Assembly: GCA_030267965.1 (NCBI GenBank)
Contig: BRYA01000439.1
Coordinates: forward strand, 18,716 to 82,715
DNA: 64,000 bases
Source of the DNA: Triparma columacea
Lineage: Eukaryota > Sar > Bolidophyceae > Parmales > Triparmaceae
Reading direction: 5' to 3'
The position numbers and the translations under genes were made by a program. Within the stretch, counting starts at the first letter, position 1; each line of letters starts with the position of its first letter. A model generated the notes under the pieces. That model was not told the origin of the DNA, made no database searches, and was given only the letters and a program-made list of their open reading frames with translations. Shown here piece after piece: positions 55,601-64,000 of this stretch.

Positions 55601-58600
55601 CCCGTGGTCTCAACAAGTGGAAGGAGTGCGTAGTCAGTGGTCGGGCGGAGAGGGAGAGGAAGGCCATGGCGAGAAGGGTCATCAGGCACCTCGCGGCGAA
55701 CAACGCGAGGGGGGGGATGGAGCACGCTTGGAGGGTCTGGAGGATGGGGGTGGAGGGGGAGAGGGAGAAGGAAAAAGAGAGGAGGGAGGCGGTGGGGTTC
55801 GTGGCCAAGTGCGGGGAGAAGTGCAAGACTTTTAGGTGAGAAGGAGCTGGCAAGGAGGAGCGGCACGGGACGCTGAAACTAACCTTGCCCACCTCCTCAC
55901 CCACCACAGCATTCGGAGAGGTTTCAATGCGTGGTACCTCTACAGCAAGCACTTGGCGTTCGAGGAGCTAAAGGACTCGGGCGCCGTCGCCAGGATGATC
56001 ACGGTGTTGGCTAGGTGCATCCGGAGCGCGCTGGTCAGGAGCTGGGTCACGTGGCTCAGCCACATCAAGGTGAAGGCCCACGAGGCCGACAGGCTCCGGA
56101 GCCACAGGGAGATCGACACGCTCCACGCGCAGATGGACTACTACAGGAAGGTCCAGAAGGGGATGGCGGGGGCGATTCTTAGGGGCGTTCTAGTGAGGAT
56201 GCAGAAACATAATGTCGGGAGAGCGTTCGGGAGCTGGAAGGCCAACACGGGCACAAAGGCAAGGGGCGGATTCATCTTCACCAAGGTTTTCAAGGCGTGG
56301 TGTATCAGGCACGTCAGGAGCAGCTTCGGGGCTTGGAAGTTCTGGTCCTTGCAGAAGGGAGACGAGAACACTCGTAGGAGGAAGGCCATTGTGGGGATCT
56401 TGAAAAGCAACAGAATGAAACTTCTTCACATGGCTTGGAGGGTCTTGAGGGTAATGATAAATCAACAGCACCACTTGAAGGTCAAGAGAAAGCTTCGCAG
56501 GGACCACTTCGTCAAAATCCTCTTCAAGTTCGCAGAGGGTAAGAGCTTCAGGAGCCTGTGGGCTGCGTGGAGGAAGTGGGAGTACGAGGTGGAGGCGATC
56601 AAGAGGAAGGAGCGGAGCTTGGAGGTCCTCGCAAAGAGGGTCGCAACGTACGCGGAAAGCGAGAGCTGGAGGTTGGTCGGAAAGGGGTGGAGAACCTGGG
56701 TTGAGAGGGTAAAGTTGGAGAGGAGGGAGGAGGACAGGAGGGTCACGATGACGAGGGTGCTGGCTAGAGCTAGCAAGAAGGACACTTGGAAGGCCTTCTT
56801 GAGATGGGAGAGAGCAGCGAGCAAGCTGGCGGAGGCCGCGAGGAGGAAGAAGTTCAAGCTGGGGGGGGGCGCGAACTTACTGAAGCAGTACATTGTTAGA
56901 CTGAAGGAGAGGGAGCTTGCGAGGGGCTTCACGACGTGGAAAAACTGGGTAGGTAGGAGGGAGAGAGGGACTAGGGAGCTGAGAGGGTACTTGAAGAGGG
57001 GAGTCGACATGAAGATAGGGAGAGGGTGGAACAAGTGGAGGAACGTGGTGGAGGACTTCAGGGATAAGGAGAGAAGGGAGGCGAGGAGGGTCGTCGTGGT
57101 GAGGAGGATATGGGGATGGTGGGGGAAGAGGGTGATAGCGAGAGGCTGGAAGACGTGGTCCGACAAGGTTGCGGAGGTTAGGAAGAGAGAGGAGGAAATG
57201 GAAAGGGGACTGAAGGTTGTGGGGAGGGTGGTGAAAAGCTGGAACAACAAGGTCGGGAGGGAGGCATTTAGGAAATGGCGGGAGGTTACCGATTGGGAAA
57301 GGGGGGTCGAGGAGGCCGGGGTTAAGGTCGTTCGGCTCATCAGGGGCGCCCGTCGTGGAAAGCTTCGGTTCGGTTGGGGAAAGTGGAGGGAATTAATTTC
57401 CGAGTTTCAGGTGGCCTACAAGGTCGGCTCGCTCCGCTTGCGCAATAGATCGGTCGCAGTAGGGGTTATGGGAAGGGTCGCGAGGGGCTTGATTGGGAGG
57501 AGGGTCGGGGGAGCGTTCGTCTTCTGGAGGTTCGTAGTGGACACGGAGAGGGCGAGACTGGAAGACAGGAAGAAGGCGTGCGAACTCGTCGTTAGGAGGA
57601 TGGGGAGGATTGGGAGGGAGAAGAGGAGGAGAGCACTTGACAAGTGGAAGGGGTTCACCGCAAAGCAGAAGAAGTTCGGGAGGATTGCCTTGAGGTACTT
57701 GGGGGAGAAGAGCATGAAGGTTGGGTTGGAACGGTGGAAGAGGTGGGTCGCGGGGGAGAGGAGGAAGGAGGATAGGGGGAGGAGGGGGGTGCTGGGCTTG
57801 AAGGCTGCGATGGGAAGGTACGCGAAGGGTAAACTATTCGGGAGCTTCTACCAGTGGAGGTGGAGGGTAAGGATTCTTGTGGAAGAAGAGGCGGTGGGGA
57901 AATTGAAGAGGGAAGTGGAGGGAGGAGGGAGAGAGGTTAGGGAGGTAAAGTTCAGGGCCGGGACGGAGAGATTTAGGTGCCTGGTTAGAGAATGGGTTCG
58001 GAAGGAGAAGGTTTGGGGCTTCAGGGTTTGGAAGAGGGCTTGGGAGGTTCAGGTTCAAAGGGAGAGGCAGTTGAGGAGGTGCGGGGGGAAGATTAGGAGT
58101 CGAGAGATTGGCAGAGGTTGGAGAAAGTGGATGATCGAGGTGGAGAAGGCCAAGGCGGAGGAGGAGAGGAGGAGGAGGAAGGTCGAGGTGATGCTCAAGT
58201 GCGTAAAGAGCTGTTGGGCGGAGGAGATAGGGAGGGGGTGGAGGAAGTGGAAGGAGGTATGGACGAGGGAGAGGGTGAAGGAGAGGGAGAGAGAGGCTGG
58301 GATGAGGGTCATGGGGGTATGGGCGAGGAGGAAAACGAGGGCGAAGGTATGGAAGGCGTTCAGGAGGTGGAACTTGATTACGACGCGGGAAATTTTGGTC
58401 TTCTGCAGGGGGATCGCTAAGGACCCTGTCGGGGCTATTAAAGGGAAGGTCAAGGAGGCCGGGAGGAAGTACGAGGCTAAGATGAGGTTGGAGACGGGTC
58501 GCAGGATATTGGGCCGTTGGATCAAGGTGATGGTCAAGGGGGGCTTCGTTAGGTGGAGGGAAGTCATGGAGAGGGAGGTGAGAGAGGAGGAGAAGGAGAG

Positions 58601-61600
58601 GACGAGGATGAGGGGGCTGGCAATGATTGCAAAGGCAATAGGAAGGGCAGGCAGGAGAGGCAACGGGGGGAGGCTTAGGTGGGCGTTCGTTTGGTGGAGG
58701 TTAGAGGGGGGGAGGCTGGGGAGGTTGGAGGATAAGAGGAGAATGGGAAGGAGGGTTTTAAGGAGGGTCGCGGGGAGGGCCTTGAAGGGGGAGATGGGAA
58801 GAGGATGGAGGACTTGGAGGACGGTCGTCAGGGAGAGGAAGGCGGACGAAGAGGTGAGAAGCGGGCGAAAGAAGGAGTTTTCGAGGTTCGCCCTGACAAC
58901 TTCATCAACACTTACGAATTATAACACATTAAACCGTCGCAGAGGGAAAAGTGGGAGTACGAGAGGAAGAGGGTAACCTTGAAGGGCTTAATGGTGGGTT
59001 GCATGAGGGGGGGAAAGAGAAAAGGTTTCGAGGTCTGGAAGGTCACGGTTGAAGCCTCCAAGGTGAAGGAAAGGAGAGAGGAAGCGAGGGAGGAAAGGAA
59101 AAGGTTGGGGGGATTGGGAGTCGGTAGAATTCTGGGGAAGTGGAGGGGGGGAGCGTTGGGGGGGGGGTGGAGGAAGTGGAGAGGCTTGGTTGAGGATGAG
59201 AGGAGGAGGGAGGTAGAGAGGGGGAGGATGATTAGGTGGGTGGCGGGGAGGTGGGGGAGGAGGGAGGTAGGGAAGGCTTGGGGGAGGTGGAAGGAGAATT
59301 GCTGGAGGGAGAGGAGGGGGCAATGGGGGAAGGAGAGGAAGGAAAGGTGTTTGAGGGTCGTGGTTAGAGGGATGATCAAACCGGAGCTGAGGAGAGCATG
59401 GGGAAAGTGGGGTTGGGTGGTTAGGAAGGGTAGAGCGGTGGTCGGAATGAGGAGGGCGGTTGCGCGATTGGAGATGAAGGACTTGGGTAGGGCGGTCGGA
59501 AAATGGAGGAGCGCTGTCGGGGAGCTTGCGCTGGAGGAGCAGAGGTTGAAGGCGAGGAGACTGGCGGGGTTCAGGATGGGGGTGGTGGGGGGGAAGCTCC
59601 TGACGAGACTAGGATTCAGGAGGATGAGGGACAGGTACAAGACGATGAAGAGCGCCGACATACTTAGGAAGATAATGGGGAGGATGGATAGAGGTGCGCT
59701 ATGGAAAGGATGGCACACTTGGATGGTCTTTGACGAGCGCGTTCGCAGGGAGGATGGCGAGAAAGCCGTCGAGAAGCTTGGGAGGGAGGGGGGCGCCGCT
59801 AGACTCTGGCTCTGGGCTCGGAACAAGAGAGTCCTGAGGGTGGGGAGGGCGTGGAGGACCTGGAGACACGCGGTTCACCTGCTCAGGCAGAGGGATATCA
59901 AGAGGAGGGGAGAGATGAAGTGCGTCGTGAGCAGGCTTGTGGGAGGACAGAAGTACATCGCGTTCAATCTGTGGAAGAAGAACACACTTTTCGACGAGGG
60001 ACTTAACAAGGTCATTGACGAGAGGGACGGGTGGAGGAGGAAACTCGGGGTGGGGGCCATGGAGGCCGTGGCAAGGAGGTGGGCTGGGAGGAGGGTGGCG
60101 GAGGGTTGGAGGACATGGAGGGACAAGGTCGGGAGGGACGGGAGGAGGTACAGGGGGTTGGAGAAGATGGTGGAGTGGGGGAGGAGGGGGGAGAGGAAGG
60201 CGGTGGGGGGGAGGTTCGGAGCCTGGAGAGGCTTCATGGAGAGGGAGAGAAGGAGAGAAGAGAGAGAGGCGATAAGGAAACTGGCGGTTAGGGGTATCGC
60301 GCTCAAGGTATGCGGGGGGGGGAAACGGTGGGCTTGGAATAAGATGATGATGGAGGTCGCGGAGGGGAGGAGGGAGAGGGAGAGGAATGGGAGGAAGAAG
60401 AGCCTGCTGGAGAGGTGGGGGAGGGCGGTTACTGTTCGAGAGATGAGGAAGGCCTGGGGGATGTGGCTGCTCTGGTCCGGGGGGAGGGAGAAGGTCGGAG
60501 GGTGCTTGAGGGAGGGGTTGAGGAGGGGAAAGAGGGAGATGGCGGCTTGTAGGATGTGGGGGGTGATGGGGGGGAAGGTCGGGAGAGACGTGGGGAGGGG
60601 ATGGAGGAAATGGGTGGTGTGGTGCAGGAGGGAGAAGGAGAGGGAGGAGAGGAAAAGGGCAGAGAAGAAAATAAGGCGACTCGCCGTCAAGGGGGTGGCC
60701 CTGAAGGTTGTGGGGGGGGGGAGGAGGTGGGCGTGGAACAGACTCAAGTTGAACTTGGAGATTGAGAGGAGGAGGGAGAGGATGGAGGGAGAGAGGAGGG
60801 GGGCGTTGTGGAGGTGGGTGAAAGGGGCGGAGAGGAGGGGGGTAATCGGAGCTTGGGGAAAGTGGAGGAGGAGCGTTTGGGCGGAGAAGGTCGAGGAGAA
60901 CGAGGAGAGGGAGAGGGAGGAAGGGAGGAAGGAGAGGAGGAGGAGGGCGGGGATGAAGGTAGCGGGGGTCTGGAGGAGAGGGGAGCTACGGTTGACCATG
61001 AAGGGGTGGAACAAGTGGAGGAGCGAAACAATCAGGATGGAGAGGAGGGAAGTTAATGAGAGGATGAGAACAAGGGCCGTATGGGGGGTAGCGTTGAGGG
61101 TTGCCGGGGAGTGGAAGAGGTGGGGGTGGCTGAGACTCAAGGGGGAGGTGGAGATGGAGAGGTACAGGAGGGAGAGGAGAGGGATGCAGGTGGGGTGGTT
61201 GAGGAGGTGGGGGGCGAGGGTCGGGAGGATCGGGTTGAAGGGAGCTTGGGGGAGATGGAGGGAGGTCGTGAGGTGGGATAATGCGGGGAAGGAGACGAAA
61301 GAAAGGGCGGCAGTGATGATACGGAGGTGGGGGAGTGGGTGGAGGAAGAAGGTGATGGGTAAATGGTGGAGGCGTTGGGTGATTAATGTGGAGGTGGCGG
61401 TGGAGGTGGAGAAGGAGATTGTTAGGATGGAGGAGGAGAGGGTTAGGTTGGAGGTGGAGAGGGAGCTCGGGGACTTTATGGACAAGAGGGAGGGGGAGGG
61501 GAAGGAGGAAGAGGAGAAGGAGAGGTTGAAGTTGGCGAGGTTCAAGGTGGGCCTTATCCACATTGGTGGGATTGTGGGTAAGTGGGAGAGTAGAGCGTTG

Positions 61601-61780
61601 GCGAAGGGGTGGAGGAAACTCGTGGAGGTGCTCGGGGAGTGGAGGGCTGAGAAGAAGATAGACGTGGAGTATGAGTACATCAAGGACATCATGAGGAGCT
61701 ACAACAGGCTGCAGGCGAATGTCGAGGGCGGGTTGGGGGACTTGGACTTGTCAGGAGAGGGTTTTCGGAGGGGGAGGTGA
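52700..61780 (+). CDS. Sfi1-like centrin-binding repeat protein, 2823 aa
   Basis: Six exons (52700..53777, 53923..54643, 54802..55409, 55553..55835, 55910..58853, 58943..61780) join without frame break into 2823 aa. After a Ser/Pro-rich head and a short coiled coil, almost the entire protein is a run of helical repeats of the Sfi1 type, with a hydrophobic residue plus x-x-W at intervals of roughly 30-60 residues (FYRWRD, FRRWVEY, FGTWRRN, FKTWRGK, FRKWFSL, FNTWKAF, LNKWKEC, FNAWYLY, FGSWKAN and dozens more). In yeast Sfi1 and human SFI1 each such repeat binds a centrin, building long filaments at spindle pole bodies, centrioles and basal bodies. Yeast Sfi1 has about 20 repeats in 946 aa, so this homologue is very long. 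Exons 1-2 use A/T-ending codons, exons 4-6 mostly AGG/GAG/GTC. Confidence 0.9.
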
Positions 61781-61920
61781 AGAGGAATGAGGTAATGTTG
61801 TGTGTTTTAATTGGAAAGTTTTGGGTAAACCCGTTTCGCTATTAGGGGGAGGTGAAGAGGAACAATGTAATGTTGTGTGTTTTAATTGGAAAGTTATTCG
61901 CAGTTCCCGTTTCGCTATTA
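61770..61920 (+). repeat. 75-nt tandem duplication at the Sfi1-like gene 3' end
   Basis: Two adjacent copies (61770-61844 and 61845-61920) share GGGGGAGGTGAAGAGGAA, TGTGTGTTTTAATTGGAAAG and CCCGTTTCGCTATTA. Copy one includes the last codons and the stop of the Sfi1-like gene, so copy two has duplicated a stop-spanning piece into the 3' region. Confidence 0.9.
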
Positions 61921-61938
61921 CTCCTCCTCCGCCTCCTC

Positions 61939-63197
61939 TTAGTTGGTGCAGTCCAACCCCTCAATCCCCTTGAAGTTCCCCTCCTCGTCCCTCACCATGT
62001 CGTAAACTTCATCCACAACCTCCGGGAGTATCCCCCCCATGACATGCGGGCACACCCACTCCCCCCACTCCTCCCCCACGGCCTTGTCCCCCACTGGCAT
62101 GGCGCTCTCGTCACGCACGTGGATCCCGCGATCGTACAGCGAGGCCCGGGTGAACCTCAGGCAAACCCAAGCTCCCAGAGAGTCGGTGTAGAAGTGGTTG
62201 GCGGTGGAAACCAGACGGGAGGGGACGCCGGTGGCGTGGGTGTAGTACCCGTCCTCCGCGTAGGTCTCGGGGTAGTACACACGCGAGGTTGAGACGGACT
62301 TCTCCCAAGAAACCTTGGGGCACATGTGGTAGAGGACCTCAGGTTTGGGCTCGGAAGGCTTGGCGGCAGGCTTGCTGTGGAGCTCGGAGAGCTTGGAGGC
62401 GATGGCCTTGCCCTCCTCGGTGTCTGTGTCCTCCCTGATGCACCTGTCGGGGGAGAAGGCTGGGAGACATACTGGAATATAAGAACAGTCAACTGGGAAG
62501 GTGGGGCGGAAACGAGAGCCCTTTGCGATGAAAACAGTCTCCCCCGCATTGACCACGACACCGGGGGGGGTGGTGGTGGAGTCGGTGGAGTCAGAGGAGG
62601 AGGAAGTGAGGAGCTTCATTGAACCGCTCGTCACGCACATCCACTGCGGGGGAAGAGGAAGAGGAAGAGGAAGAGCTGCGTTAGGAACTATGTATATATA
62701 TATATATATTGTACAACACCCGATGAATACGCGGGAAAGGCAGAGTCGCACTGCTGGCCTTTTAGAACCCCACAGGTTTGAAGCCTGTACTCCGCACTGG
62801 CGAAGGTCATTCCCGCGAAAGAATTGACGAAGACACCCCTCAGCACCCTCAGCACCCTCAGCACCCTCAGCACCCTCAGCACCCTCAGCACCCTCAGCAC
62901 CCTCAGCACCCTCAGCACCCTCAGCACCCTCAGCACCCTCAGCACCCTCAGCACCCTCAGCACCCTCAGCACCCTCAGCACCCTCACCTCATCATAGAGC
63001 AATGTTAACCATGGCTCTGATGCTCCAGCCTTTGCGGTAACCCTTGCAATGGAGATTGTATCGCATGATGTAGTAGCATTACCACAGAGTTCCTCAATCT
63101 TTACGTCTGAAGTTTCTACGACAATTTTAGACGATCCAATAACTTCAATAGCTTTTGGCATGATATGGCTGACTCGGGATTCAATAGCTTTTGGCAT
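61939..63197 (-). CDS. Cupin-like plus DUF952 fusion protein
   Basis: Two exons, complement(62988..63197) and complement(61939..62643), encode 304 aa. The N-terminal part (IVVETSDVKIEELCG, ISIARVTAKAGASEPWL, GVVVNAGETVFIAKGSRF) looks like a cupin barrel of the EutQ/small-cupin kind. After a Pro/Lys linker comes a DUF952-type domain: LYHMCPKVSWEKSV, YAEDGYYTHATGVPSRLVST, ANHFYTDSLGAWVCLRF, CPHVMGGILPEVVDEVYDM, RDEEGNF. DUF952 proteins are small bacterial and algal enzymes of unknown reaction. The start is duplicated: two copies of MPKAIE (ATG 63197 and 63161), 12 residues apart, come from a 36-nt repeat. The 344-nt intron contains a tRNA gene, a nonamer repeat and a (TA)n tract. Confidence 0.75.
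62693..62709. repeat. (TA)n tract
   Basis: A short (TA)8 run lies in the intron of the cupin-DUF952 gene, just 3' of the tRNA gene on the minus strand. Confidence 0.9.
62730..62816 (-). tRNA. tRNA-Sec: Selenocysteine tRNA, anticodon UCA
   Basis: This 87-nt sequence folds as a eukaryotic tRNA-Sec of the 9/4 type. The acceptor stem has nine positions pairing G62816-G62808 with C62739-C62731 (one T.T mismatch at position 8, as in the human molecule) and discriminator G62730. The D stem has six pairs closing a four-base loop CAGT (62805-62800 with 62795-62790). The anticodon stem ACAGG/CCTGT encloses loop CTTCAAA with anticodon TCA at 62781-62779. A long variable arm follows, then a four-pair T stem GCAG/CTGC around loop TGCGACT. 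The anticodon arm is identical to that known from animals. It lies inside the intron of the cupin-DUF952 gene, on the same strand. No run of four Ts follows closely, so Pol III termination or processing from the intron is uncertain. Confidence 0.95.
62834..62985. repeat. (CAGCACCCT)n nonamer array
   Basis: About 17 perfect copies of a 9-nt unit CAGCACCCT lie between the exon-1 donor of the cupin-DUF952 gene and the tRNA-Sec gene, directly upstream of the tRNA in its transcription sense. Confidence 0.97.
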
Positions 63198-63215
63198 GAT
63201 ATGGCTGACTCGGGA
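63144..63215. repeat. 36-nt tandem duplication covering a start codon
   Basis: Two identical 36-nt copies (63144-63179 and 63180-63215), each containing AGCTTTTGGCATGATATGGC. On the minus strand each copy carries an in-frame ATG of the cupin-DUF952 gene. Confidence 0.97.
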
Positions 63216-63556
63216 TTCGTCGAGGAAAGGATGAAATTGATCAAATAAGACCTTTCGAAGCCTTTATTATGAATATTGAGATATAAGAACAACTAATATG
63301 ATATTTTAACGAACAACTAGACGTCAAAAGATTCAAAGGAAAGAATTTATGGAGATAATGGAGCAGAATGAGGAAAAGAAAAGGAAGAGTGGGACGGAGC
63401 ACAGATTTTGGGTTTGGTGGCAGTTTTGGTTGGACTCCAATATTAGCACCTACACGACACTTCTACCTGCTTGGAGTAGCCTCAAGGCTTTGTTGATCAC
63501 TTTCACGTCGTATTTTGCCGCTATAAACTTACACTTGGGGATAAGTTCGTTCAAAA
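63216..63556. other. Divergent intergenic region
   Basis: This 341-nt, AT-richer spacer lies between the cupin-DUF952 gene and the ankyrin-like ORF. A purine-rich open stretch (63349-63400) lacks codon bias. Nothing else is recognised. Confidence 0.45.
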
Positions 63557-63958
63557 ATGGATTCACAATCAGAGGTAGAATCATCACGCAATTCATTAGA
63601 GACCACAAATGTGACAGTATCTAGTTGGGACGATTTGACAGACGGTCAGCAGTTGTGCTTGAAGTGGGCTATAGACAAAGACTTGGATCGCATCAAGGGG
63701 TATGCCAAGGAACATGGTCCTGAGGTTTTGTTAGGCGTTTATACAAGGCTTGTTGATGAGAAATTGAGGATACTTTCAGTCCTCTCACAGGCCTCTCTTC
63801 TCGATAGTATTGAGATGGTCAAGCTTACCTTAGAGGCCGGCTTCGACAACAAGGAAGCCATGTACTCGGCCGCAAATATATCAATTCAGAATAGTGACAA
63901 TTCAACAATCTTGAGATTGCTCTTAGAACATGGACTTGACAAACGTATAATCATCTAG
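63557..63958 (+). CDS. Small ankyrin-repeat-like protein
   Basis: 133 aa in one exon from ATG 63557. The C-terminal half shows helix-turn-helix units like ankyrin repeats: LLDSIEMVKLTLEAGFDNKE and STILRLLLEHGLD, the latter matching the L-L-x-x-G consensus. The N-terminus is Ser/Thr-rich. It ends abruptly after the second repeat at a TAG close to the window end, so a longer spliced form running past 64000 is possible. Codon use is AT-richer than in most genes here. Confidence 0.55.
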   Translation: MDSQSEVESSRNSLETTNVTVSSWDDLTDGQQLCLKWAIDKDLDRIKGYAKEHGPEVLLGVYTRLVDEKLRILSVLSQASLLDSIEMVKLTLEAGFDNKEAMYSAANISIQNSDNSTILRLLLEHGLDKRIII

Positions 63959-64000
63959 TATTATGATCCGATTCTTTCTCTCTCTCCGATTGATTAGATC

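Noticed and set aside
59875..61692. A 605-codon minus-strand frame opposite the Sfi1-like gene
   Set aside because: Shadow frame caused by the absence of T-rich codons in the AGG/GAG-rich coding strand; the Leu/Ser/Pro-rich product has no domain.
57000..61700. Glu/Gly-rich plus-strand frames in the Sfi1-like exons
   Set aside because: Alternative frames of purine-rich coding sequence; only the main frame keeps the W-containing repeats and correct splice phases.
62817..62990. A TATA-type Pol III promoter upstream of the tRNA-Sec gene
   Set aside because: The upstream side on the minus strand is the GC-rich nonamer array; the (TA)n tract lies downstream of the tRNA, so it cannot be the usual upstream element.
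62838..63197. A direct-repeat region that might be taken for a CRISPR array
   Set aside because: The nonamer repeats are contiguous without spacers in a eukaryotic intron; no cas genes.

Overview
This is nuclear DNA of a eukaryote. Genes are split by short introns (mostly about 70-180 nt) with GTGAG/GTAAG donors and pyrimidine-rich ..CGCAG acceptors, on both strands, with no operons. The most likely source is a photosynthetic heterokont (ochrophyte) alga with a flagellate or centriolar stage. A ferredoxin-like protein (8824-9433) and a 2OG oxygenase (1451-2367) carry signal peptides followed by a Phe-containing plastid-type cleavage region, and ciliary or centriolar genes are abundant: a PIBF1/CEP90 orthologue, a huge Sfi1-type centrin-binding protein, NEK and EF-hand proteins, and a kinesin-like coiled-coil protein. 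A pelagophyte or bolidophyte/Parmales relative would fit, but the sequence alone does not fix the lineage.

Layout. 1-1.4 kb: the 3' part of EEFSEC. 1.4-5.3 kb: 2OG-Fe(II) oxygenase, glutathione S-transferase and a truncated acyl-CoA-synthetase-like protein. 5.6-10.2 kb: PIBF1, the ferredoxin-like protein and an unknown protein. 10.6-16.6 kb: a membrane-anchored TKL kinase converging on a 1218-aa polytopic receptor-like protein with ephrin-receptor-like cysteine repeats. 17.3-25.3 kb: SET protein, an AT-rich island, VPS9-domain protein, GH3 beta-glucosidase and a cathepsin Z-like protease. 25.8-31.4 kb: SIP5/DA2-type RING-UIM protein, two membrane proteins of unknown role and an EF-hand protein. 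31.6-44.4 kb: motor-degenerate kinesin-like protein, 1569-aa propeller plus multi-TM protein, four-EF-hand protein and NEK kinase. 44.65-49 kb: a gene-free block of satellite arrays bordered by an assembly gap. 49.6-61.8 kb: alpha/beta hydrolase, an acidic protein, a GCGATGAG minisatellite and the Sfi1-like gene (2823 aa). 61.9-64 kb: a cupin-DUF952 protein whose intron contains a tRNA-Sec gene, and a small ankyrin-like ORF.

The main observation is that two core parts of selenocysteine decoding lie in one window: the elongation factor EEFSEC at the left edge, with a duplicated C-terminal domain, and an 87-nt tRNA-Sec(UCA) nested in an intron at the right edge. Other points of interest are several apparent pseudo-enzymes (kinesin-like motor, acyl-CoA synthetase fragment, a kinase with QRD in place of HRD), introner-like similarity among introns, and a sharp codon-usage change inside genes of the 49.6-55 kb block.
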